Source: a bacterium (GTDB lineage Bacteria > Electryoneota > RPQS01). From it: 64,000 nt of DNA. The position numbers and the translations under genes were made by a program. Location of the stretch: positions 18,251 through 82,250 of the forward strand of contig JADKHW010000011.1 of the NCBI GenBank assembly GCA_016721565.1, read 5' to 3'. The notes under the pieces are model-generated. The model searched no databases. It saw only the letters and a list, made by a program, of their open reading frames with translations, and was not told where the DNA came from. Below are positions 8,732 through 16,700 of this stretch, piece after piece (position 1 is the stretch's first letter; each line of letters starts with the position of its first letter).

Positions 8732-10210
8732 TTACGGAATTGTGAGGGAATCCGAAGCGGTCAAGGCGGGTTCCGGCGCGCGGAAAGTTACGTCATAAAG
8801 TAACCCTTCGCGCACGGCAAGTTTCGAAGCAAATGTCAAAGTTGGATGAGCCGCTGAATCGTCTTTGCAAATTCCGGGAGGACAAGAGTCTCCCAAAACG
8901 ACGACGCGGCTTTCAATCAGTTCAAGTGATTTCAAATCGTCAGGCAGTTTCTTGATCTCGCGATTCATCGCAAAGGTCAAGAGCGCGGGGTTGTCACAGT
9001 AAATTGGCTTGCTGTGATCTGTGCGCAACTCATTCAGCAGAGCTGAGGATTGAAATTCAAATCCGCGAATGCCGTCACCTGCTTGAAAAGAGTTCCAACT
9101 GTATGCGCCTGCTTGCCAAACCGGAATTAGCAGGATAATCAAACACGACCACACGGCAACTGCGGTTCCTTTGCCTGACCATGCGGTTGCAACGGGTTGA
9201 AAATCACGGAAGCTATCTATCCCGAGCGCGGGCCACAACACGAAGGCGGGAATGAGAACCACCAATGTTGTCGTGAGCGGAAACACGAGCAGATGCAAGA
9301 GCCAAACACAGCAGAGCAATATCCAAACTTGCAATTCACGACGTTTCAATGCCGGGCCAATTCCCGCTGGGCCGCGTGTGGCAAGATAGACGTAGAGCAA
9401 ACTAATCAGAACGGCGAGCGTCAACAATACGCGCAGCCAAATCGGCCACGTTGACCACATTGTCCAGGCGGAAACAGAATCCATCGCGGGAAGAATTCCG
9501 CCGAACAAGCCGTATTGCGGAGCAGAAACTTGCGAGAGCAAATAGAGTGCGGGAATCCACGCGGCGGCGCTGAAGAAAATCACGCCGGAGAATCGGCGTC
9601 CGAGATTACCGCGTCCGCCGAGCAAGATGGCCAGCATGCAGCCGATTGCAAGCGCGATAGCCGGAAACCACATGAGCGTGGCAAGGCCGATGCAAACGGT
9701 CGCCGCCATGAAGGCGAAGATTTCTTCTTCAAGCAAGAATCTTGCGAGAGCAAGCAAACCCAACGTGCAAAGCAGAAGTGCGGTCGGCAAAGGCGAAAGC
9801 GAGAAAGCTTCCGACAACAGCAAGAAACCTGTGAATGCCGCAAGTGATGCACCCGCCACGACAACGCGCGAGAGCAGATGCCGCAAATAAAATCTTGTGA
9901 TGGTATAGAGCAGCAATCCGAGCATCAAACCTTGCCAGAGGCGCGCGGCAAACTCAATCGCGAAGCCGCCCTTAGCAAAATACGAAAGCAGCAGCGGCCA
10001 CAACGGGCCTGCGGGATAGCTTGAATCGGTCAGGGAGAATTTTGCACCGGCGGCAAGTTCGTTGGCTTTGGTTAGCCAGACAAATTGCTCTTTTAACACC
10101 GCGATGCCCCACACCTGCGTGACCCAGAACACAACAATGATCGGCAGCAGAGCGAAGGCTAACGGGAGGTACTTATCTGATGCGGGCAGAAAAACCGGAC
10201 TGCGTGTCAT
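8732..10210 (-). CDS. Multi-pass membrane protein, GT39/ArnT-like glycosyltransferase
   Basis: 492 residues with roughly a dozen hydrophobic segments, a periplasmic-loop-rich N-terminus (KANELAAGAKFSLTDSSYPAGPLWPLLLSY) and a soluble C-terminal tail. The layout and the SYPAGPLWPLLLS segment resemble polyprenyl-phosphate-dependent sugar transferases of the PMT/ArnT type, although the first-loop acidic motif (DE) typical of GT39 is not clear. Catalytic assignment is therefore tentative. The ATG overlaps the glutathione peroxidase stop by ATGA. Confidence 0.6.
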   Translation of the reverse strand: MTRSPVFLPASDKYLPLAFALLPIIVVFWVTQVWGIAVLKEQFVWLTKANELAAGAKFSLTDSSYPAGPLWPLLLSYFAKGGFAIEFAARLWQGLMLGLLLYTITRFYLRHLLSRVVVAGASLAAFTGFLLLSEAFSLSPLPTALLLCTLGLLALARFLLEEEIFAFMAATVCIGLATLMWFPAIALAIGCMLAILLGGRGNLGRRFSGVIFFSAAAWIPALYLLSQVSAPQYGLFGGILPAMDSVSAWTMWSTWPIWLRVLLTLAVLISLLYVYLATRGPAGIGPALKRRELQVWILLCCVWLLHLLVFPLTTTLVVLIPAFVLWPALGIDSFRDFQPVATAWSGKGTAVAVWSCLIILLIPVWQAGAYSWNSFQAGDGIRGFEFQSSALLNELRTDHSKPIYCDNPALLTFAMNREIKKLPDDLKSLELIESRVVVLGDSCPPGICKDDSAAHPTLTFASKLAVREGLLYDVTFRAPEPALTASDSLTIP

Positions 10211-10752
10211 TCCGAAGGTTTCTCTCCCAGCAATTCTTCAATCTTTGCGATTACTTCAGGAGCATCGGGTTTCACTCTGTAGTGAAAACGCGCGGCGACG
10301 TTGCCGTTGCGGTCAAGCAGGAACTTCGTGAAGTTCCATTGAATCTCGTCGGCGGGTTCGCTGTGCTCAACGAGATATTTGTAAAGCGGATGTTTGTTTT
10401 CGCCCAACACCGGAATTTTTTTCATCAACGGGAATTGCACGCCGTACATTGTGGTACAAAAATTTCTGATTTGCGCGTCCGTGCCGGGTTCTTGTGCGTC
10501 GAAATCATTCGATGGAAATGCGACCACCGTGAAGCCGCGACTTTTATACTTCTCGTAGATTGCTTCAAGTCCAGCATATTGCGGCGTGTGCCCGCACTCG
10601 CTCGCCGTATTGACAATAAGGACGACCTGACCCGCAAAAGCCTCAAGCGTCGTTGTGTCACCGGAGTTGGTTTGAAAGGGGATAGTTGTCAAGTCGGAAG
10701 CAAGCATCGTAAGCGGCACCAACATTAAAATTATCGAGGCAAATATTCCCAT
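10207..10752 (-). CDS. Exported glutathione/thioredoxin peroxidase (GPx family)
   Basis: Peroxidase of the GPx family. It has NTASECGHTPQYAGL with the peroxidatic Cys, FPSNDFDAQEPG (usually FPCNQF; the middle Cys is Ser here), NFCTTMYGVQFP with the likely resolving Cys, and WNFTKFLLDRNG. The catalytic Cys/Gln/Trp/Asn set appears intact, so it should be a Cys-type, probably thioredoxin-dependent enzyme. A signal peptide (GIFASIILMLVPLTMLAS) indicates export. The start at 10752 gives that signal peptide cleanly; an in-frame ATG at 10776 lies in the 3' end of the preceding frameshifted gene, with which this coding region overlaps out of frame. Confidence 0.88.
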   Translation of the reverse strand: MGIFASIILMLVPLTMLASDLTTIPFQTNSGDTTTLEAFAGQVVLIVNTASECGHTPQYAGLEAIYEKYKSRGFTVVAFPSNDFDAQEPGTDAQIRNFCTTMYGVQFPLMKKIPVLGENKHPLYKYLVEHSEPADEIQWNFTKFLLDRNGNVAARFHYRVKPDAPEVIAKIEELLGEKPSE

Positions 10753-11312
10753 CGTCGTGCGTCCTTTGGATCCCAATTGAACATGATTGTGCGATACGTT
10801 CCGGATTGGCTGCCGATAACTCCGCCGGTTAAAGCGCCAACAAGAATTCCTGTGCCAACGCTCGAAAGCACAATCACAGCGTCATTGTTTTTGTCCTGAT
10901 TGCAGTCACCGTAACGAAAATCTTCCGGGCCGGTTTCGCAATCTTTACTGTTGGTTCCCCGATGCTATTAAGTCCACCAAATGCAAGGCCCAAAAATCCG
11001 CCAACAACCGCGCCTGATCTTCGCGCCTTTAATCGCGGCCTTCCGCTCATCTTGAGTAGTAATGCTGCGAATCTTCTCATTCATCACTAGATTTGATCCG
11101 TCGCACCTTCAATCTGGAAAACTGTCGAATCCTGCCCAATATGCAAGTCCGTTGCTTGAAACTTCTTGCCTGTGTTCAGATATAGATTTGCAGGCTTCGG
11201 ATGCAAAAATGTTTGTGCTTGCACATATTTTTCTGACGGCGCGTCTTTTTCGATGTACAGGACTGCGAGCCGGAGAGGATATGATCAAAACTAAAAGAGA
11301 CAGGTTTCTCAT
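10731..11312 (-). pseudogene. Frameshifted paralog of the downstream-numbered glycine-zipper lipoprotein
   Basis: Not open in any single frame, but a stitched translation matches the protein at 11405-11947 over its whole length: YIEKDAPSEKYVQAQTFLHP (versus FTIEKNAPPQKYVEAQNFLH), HIGQDSTVFQIEGATDQI, a glycine-zipper stretch GAVVGGFLGLAFGGL, VGTGILVGALTGGVIG, and the identical end RRWEYLPR at a TAA (10733-10731). At least three frame changes are needed (in the signal peptide, after the ATDQI segment and in the glycine-rich part). It probably arose as a tandem duplicate of the neighbour and then decayed, or it is damaged by assembly errors. Its 3' end overlaps the glutathione peroxidase start in another frame. 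Confidence 0.85.
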
Positions 11313-11404
11313 GATAATTCTAATCCGGCATTTTTTATCGGAATCCATAAGCCACCTCGATGGTGTGTTCCGAATCAATTATTAAAGATCAAATAAAGTC
11401 TAAA

Positions 11405-11947
11405 CTATCGCGGCAAATATTCCCAGCGGCGCGGGTCGTGCGGGTCTTTATAAAACTCAACAGTGCGCATTGCGCCTGTATGCGTGCCAATCAGTGCTCC
11501 AGTAACTGCACCGATGCCTGCACCGATACCAAGTCCTGAAAGTATGATTGCGCCGCCGTTTCTATCTTCGCAATCGTAACAGCCTTCTTGAATTGATGCA
11601 GCGATACTGCCGATGAAGAGTCCCAAAATTCCTCCACTAAATCCGCCGATCATCGCTCCGTCGCGCATCCCTCGGCGAGAATTCTGTGTGGTCAGAGTGC
11701 GAATGCGATCATTCAGCATAACAATTCTGTCCGTAGCACCGTCAATCCGAAACACCGTGGAGTCGGGACCGATATGCCAGTCAGTAACGCGCATCAGCTT
11801 TCCCGCTTTCGTAAACAACCGTGCCGGACGTTGATGCAAGAAATTCTGCGCTTCAACATACTTCTGCGGCGGCGCGTTCTTTTCAATTGTGAATGTGTGC
11901 GCGCAACCGGAGAACAACCATAACAACCCAAGCAATAGAATGCGCAT
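11405..11947 (-). CDS. Lipoprotein with glycine-zipper segments
   Basis: 180 residues with a lipoprotein signal (MRILLLGLLWLFSGC, Cys 15). Following a soluble part (residues 20-90), two Gly/Ala-rich hydrophobic stretches (MIGGFSGGILGLFIGSIAAS and GLGIGAGIGAVTGALIG) flank a CYDCEDRNGG loop. Such glycine zippers pack in membranes. No enzyme motif is seen. The function is unknown; an outer-membrane-associated structural role is possible. It lies 17 bases after pgi, with its frameshifted paralog downstream. Confidence 0.7.
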   Translation of the reverse strand: MRILLLGLLWLFSGCAHTFTIEKNAPPQKYVEAQNFLHQRPARLFTKAGKLMRVTDWHIGPDSTVFRIDGATDRIVMLNDRIRTLTTQNSRRGMRDGAMIGGFSGGILGLFIGSIAASIQEGCYDCEDRNGGAIILSGLGIGAGIGAVTGALIGTHTGAMRTVEFYKDPHDPRRWEYLPR

Positions 11948-11964
11948 AACCCCTCCGGGAGTTA

Positions 11965-13329
11965 TTACACCTTTATCCCTTTAGCCTTGTCTTCAAAACC
12001 TGCGCGGCCCATTAGGCCGTAGGTTAATTGCTTGCCGAGTTCTACGCCGGGTTGGTCGTAGGGATTGATGCGGTAGAGCGCTCCGGCAAGAGAGGTTGTC
12101 ATTTCCCAGAGCATGAAGAATTCGCCGACGGCGTGGGCATCAATTTCGGGGAAGGTGATGGTGATGGAAGGGCGACCGCGCTGAGCAAGCGCTTCGCGGG
12201 TGGCGGCAAATTCGGCGGCGATGAGTTTGTTCATCGTTTGTCCGCCGAGGTAATTCAAAGAGGAAACGTTGTCATAAAGCTCGGGGAGCTTGACACGCTT
12301 GCCGAATTTCTTGCATTCGAGGAACAGGAAGACTTTATCGTACGGTCCTTCGATGTAGAGCTGAACTTGGCTGTGCTGGTCGGTTGCGCCGAGAGCCTTG
12401 AGCGGAGTCGGGCCGACATTGACCACGCGGCCTTCGTTGTCAAGCTCTTTGCCGAGCGATTCGGCCCACAACTGCCTGAACCAATCGGCCATGCCGTAGA
12501 GACCGTTCGCGTAGGCCATCATCACATGCATCTTCTTGTGCTGTGTGCTGTCGAAAAGATAGAGCAGAGCGGCCATCTGCGCGGCGGGATTCTTTTGCAC
12601 GTCGCTGTCCAGACAGCGTTCGCGCATTTCCGCCGCACCGGCAAGCATGGCATCGACATCAAAGCCCAAGCAATAGGACGGGAACAAACCCACCGGAGTC
12701 AAGACGGAAAATCTTCCGCCGACTCCCGAGTGCAATGGTAGCGTTTGCAATTTCTCGTCGTTACAGAGCTTGCGCAAATCACCACTCGTCGGATCGGTCG
12801 TGCAGACGATATTCTTCTTCCAATCATTGCCCATCCGCTTTTTCAGCAGATCGAAAATAATCAGCGAAGCAGAGGCGGTCTCAGCCGTCGCGCCGCTTTT
12901 GGAGATGATGTTGTAAACGGTTTTCTCGGGCTTGCAGAAATTGAACAGCGCATCCACTTGCACGGGATCGACATTGTCCAAAGCAAAGAAGCGCGGATGG
13001 TTCTTGCGCTTGGCTCCCGAGAGCATGTTGTGCAGGGGATGACCAAGAGCATTGAAGATCGCTAATGGTCCGAGCGAGCTTCCGCCGATGCCTGAGAGCA
13101 GGAAGTTCTCATAGCCATCGTACTTGTCCGCAAGCTCCTTGCACGCGGCTTTGGTCTTGCCGTCTTCGGGCAAATCCAGATAGGGGAGCTTATTGGCTCC
13201 GCGTTCAGTGCGAATATGATCCAGAGCTTTGGCCGTGCGCTCGAGCGCGGGCTTCAGCATCTCATTGGAAATTCCATGGCCGGCCAGCTTCTTCGAGAGC
13301 GCGTAGCCGAAATTTACGGTCAGTGACAT
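11965..13329 (-). CDS. pgi: Glucose-6-phosphate isomerase
   Basis: About 454 residues, the size of the shorter bacterial isomerases. It interconverts glucose 6-phosphate and fructose 6-phosphate. Visible signatures are the sugar-phosphate loop LLSGIGGSSLGPLAI, SKSGATAETASASL, the PGI signature GGRFSVLTPVG, the QHSQVQLYIEGP segment, and a C-terminal GVELGKQLTYGLM. The start MSLTVNFGYA at 13329 is chosen because GGGAGGG lies 7 bases upstream on the coding strand; the frame is open five codons further. It heads a leftward run of genes. Confidence 0.96.
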   Translation of the reverse strand: MSLTVNFGYALSKKLAGHGISNEMLKPALERTAKALDHIRTERGANKLPYLDLPEDGKTKAACKELADKYDGYENFLLSGIGGSSLGPLAIFNALGHPLHNMLSGAKRKNHPRFFALDNVDPVQVDALFNFCKPEKTVYNIISKSGATAETASASLIIFDLLKKRMGNDWKKNIVCTTDPTSGDLRKLCNDEKLQTLPLHSGVGGRFSVLTPVGLFPSYCLGFDVDAMLAGAAEMRERCLDSDVQKNPAAQMAALLYLFDSTQHKKMHVMMAYANGLYGMADWFRQLWAESLGKELDNEGRVVNVGPTPLKALGATDQHSQVQLYIEGPYDKVFLFLECKKFGKRVKLPELYDNVSSLNYLGGQTMNKLIAAEFAATREALAQRGRPSITITFPEIDAHAVGEFFMLWEMTTSLAGALYRINPYDQPGVELGKQLTYGLMGRAGFEDKAKGIKV

Positions 13330-13381
13330 GTACGGCCCTCCCAAAGGCCAAGTCGAGAAAAATCAGTTTCCGGAACTCAAC

Positions 13382-13410
13382 ATTATAGCGAAATTTATGC
13401 TGGACTTCAA
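13382..13410 (-). promoter_or_regulatory. Sigma70-type promoter of pgi
   Basis: On the minus strand TTGAAG (13410-13405), 17-base spacer, TATAAT (13387-13382). Predicted start near 13375, about 46 bases before the pgi ATG. Confidence 0.8.
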
Positions 13411-13543
13411 GGCAAAAACCCCACTTTCGCCCCTCTTTCTATAGGGAGTGGGTCAAGCGAGGTCTGTCATTTGCACTATGGAGCCTGAATATCCCAATGC
13501 GCGCCATAAGCACGGAAATATTAGGTTTAACAGCATTATTCTC

Positions 13544-13572
13544 TTGACAAGCTGGAAAAAGATACCTATACT
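13544..13572 (+). promoter_or_regulatory. Sigma70-type promoter of the PorU-like operon
   Basis: TTGACA (13544-13549), 17-base spacer, TATACT (13567-13572). Predicted start near 13579, leaving a leader of about 170 bases before the ATG at 13749. Confidence 0.82.
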
Positions 13573-13578
13573 CCGAGG

Positions 13579-13748
13579 TAATTCGGAAACGAGAGCCCGC
13601 AAGCGAAAATTCGCTAACTTTTCTTCCGTTCGATGTAACCTCGTAGAACTCTGGAAGCTATTCCTTCGGGATGGCCTCCCTTTGGGGCGTTGCATAGAAT
13701 GGAGGAGAGGTCAGCGAATTTTTTGTTTGTGGCCAACTCTATAGCAGC
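13579..13748 (+). other. Long 5' leader of the PorU-like operon
   Basis: No gene is seen in this leader. It holds a small perfect hairpin AGCGAAAATTCGCT (13602-13615) followed by AACTTTTCTT, which resembles a weak terminator or attenuator. No clear ribosome binding site precedes the ATG. No known riboswitch family was recognised. Confidence 0.4.
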
Positions 13749-16700
13749 ATGAAATCTAAAGGTATCATAGTCATAGTCTTAGTCGCCTTTGCCGGTCTTT
13801 TCTGGCAGGGCTTTTCGGCTGGCAAAAACCAGACGACGAAAAAGGCTTTACAGTTAGCAAAATCTGTTGAACCGGGCTTGACGCTTCGTGAGGTTTCAGG
13901 TGAGCGCGTTGTCCTTGATTGGGTCGCGCCGCCGCTGCAGCCGATATACGATTCTGAAGGCGGACCGCTCACTGCAATTCAAATGGCGGGATGCGACCCT
14001 GTGCATGAGCCGGGAGTTGTGCTGTTGCCCGGTCTGACAGAGCTTTTGGATGCACTACCCGGAGCGGCAAGTGTTTCACTTGTGGAGGCCGAATACGAGC
14101 CATTTGATCTCGGTGAGTGCCTCCCGATGCCAGAGGATTTTATCCTTGATCAGAGACCTTCGTCCTCGAGTCCGGACCCCGTTTGGGCCAACGAATCCCA
14201 GCGGGAAGCGGTCGATATGCGCGAGCGCAGGCTCCGTACCGAAAAGAAGGCTGAACTGTGGCCGACCCGGATTGTTGAGCTGTCGGAATCGGGGGTTTAT
14301 CGCGGTCACAGATTGCTGGCTCTGAATCTTAGACCTGTTCAAATCAATACCTTAACGGGTCAGGGACGGATTCTCAAGAAGGCTCGCATTCAAGTCATCA
14401 GGCCTAATTCGTCAAATGGCGAAATAAGGCTACCTGACCGGACAAATGAGACCAAAGCGTTGCGAGGAATGTTGGGCAAATTGGCTGAAACGGCTCTGCC
14501 GTCTCGTGCCCCCGACCATCGCGAAGGCCGCGACAATCAGGGTCTCGATGACCACGACGGCCCGATTTACAACGTCAATAGCTGGCGAATCTACGTCCGC
14601 GAAACGAGCATTGTTCGTTTAACGGGCGAGTACATGCATTTGGCCGGTGTGCCGATTGACCAGATTTCGCCGTGGGATCTGCACATCTATAATAAGGGCC
14701 GCGAAATCCCCATCGTTGTTGAAGGTCAAGCGGATGGCAGATTTGATCTCTATGATTATATTGACTTCTTCGGTGAGAAGAATGAAAAGACCTATGTCGA
14801 TGTAGAACCCTCGTTATATCAAGATCCGTTTACGGTTGAGAATTGCTATCAACTGTATTGGGGTGACGGTCAGCCGGGTTTGCGCATGGGTGAAGAGAAC
14901 GGTTCGTGGCAACCGACATGGAATCTTGAACTCGAACGCAGTGTTCGTACGAAGATTCACTTTGAACGCGACCGCTACTTCGACCGTTTAGGAGATTCGC
15001 CGCAATTTCTCGGTCAAAGGCTCACACGTCTTGGCCCGCTTGGATTATTGCAAGACAACTGGTTCATGGATGAGCGAGTTGACGCGCTCACGTCGCGTGA
15101 CTATGAGGGATTCATTCCATTTCCCAATCCCACGCCGCCGTTCAGTTTTGAATCCGTCGTTGTGCGCGCTTGTCTTACAGGTTTCAGCGCCACACCGGGA
15201 TTCAATCATTATGTAACCGTTTCGCTCAATGGACTGACGGATAACGGACTTACGGTCGGACGGCAAAACAGCAGTGATACGGCCGCTGTCTGGGGTGGAC
15301 AATCTCCTGTCATTTTCCAGACTAAACTTGGCTCAGCTTCGAACAATATTCAAACCGAAGACCTGATTAACGGTATCAACACGTTTACCGTGACAGTTCC
15401 CGGTAATGCACTCTCCGGTACGTCTGACAAGATATTGGTCAACTGGTTTGAAGTGGAATATGAAAAAGACATGCGTTCGCGCAACGGCGAGTTCAGGTTT
15501 GACTTCAACGCACCGTTGCGCGACACCGTGGGCTACGATATTCGCGGATTCAATACGCGTAATATTCAGGTTTGGAAACTGGGTCAGAGCCGACTGACTT
15601 CGCTTGAAGTCCGCCGCGTGACTCCTGCTGACGAGAGCGCAAGCTGGGCTGTGCGCTTCCCGATGATTGCGGATGCTCCGCACGACGTGCTGGTGTGGGG
15701 AGAGAATTATGTTTTTCGCCCGTTTGCGATGGTGCCCGACACCATCTCGATTGATTTGAGAAATAATCCCGGCGCGGAATACGTGATGATTGCGTACGAT
15801 CCGTATTTTGCCGATACGTCGCTCCACATTCTTGACAGTCTCCGCCGAATCAACTTCCACAATTCCGTTCTGACCGTTCCGCTGACCGAAGTTTACGAGC
15901 AATTTTCCGGCGGACTAAGTACACCGTATGCGATTCGAGATTTTCTGAAGTACGCATACGACAACTGGGATGTCCGGCCAACACATGCTTGTTTGGTCGG
16001 TGATGCCGTACTTGAACAGCGTGAAGGCAGTATTCCCGGTAATCAGTTACCCTCGTTTGCGCCGCCGACGCTGGAGTTTGGATCGGCTTCTTGCGACGTG
16101 TTGTTCGGTTGTGTCTCGGGGCCGGACTATGACATCATTCCCGACATTGCCATCGGACGAATTTCATGCCGAACCCCGCAAGAGTTGCAAACATATGTCA
16201 GCAAAGTTTTGCGATACGAGACGAATCCAGATTTTGAAGGAATGTTCCAAAGCAATGTGCTGATGATCTCGGATATTGCCGACCCGCAGTTCAATTTTGC
16301 GGCGGGATTTTCGGAACCGACGATTCAGCAGCTTGTAGATAACCAGTGCGTTAATGTTACGCGCTTGTATTTGGACAGCATTCCCGATGGTCAAGGTCCC
16401 ACGCGTTTGCGCGATGAATTGCGCAACGGCTGCGTCGTCGTGAACTATAACGGCCACGGTGGTGGTGGTGTTTGGTCAGGCAGCCGCCTTATCGACGTGA
16501 CGGGTGTGCGTCTGCTCAACAATCGCGAGACGTTCCCGTTTATTACGAATTTCACATGTTACGTCGGCGCGTTTGATGACCGCAGTCAGGCGGCAGTGCT
16601 TGGTGAAGCATTCATGTTCACGCGCAACAACAACAACGACGTGATCGGAGCAATCGGATTTTACAGTTCTTCCGGCGTCGGTTGGGCTGTTGCAGGACAG

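Noticed and set aside
9197..9890. Open plus-strand frames opposite the membrane glycosyltransferase
   Set aside because: Charged, repetitive antisense translations of a hydrophobic membrane protein; the minus-strand gene explains the region.
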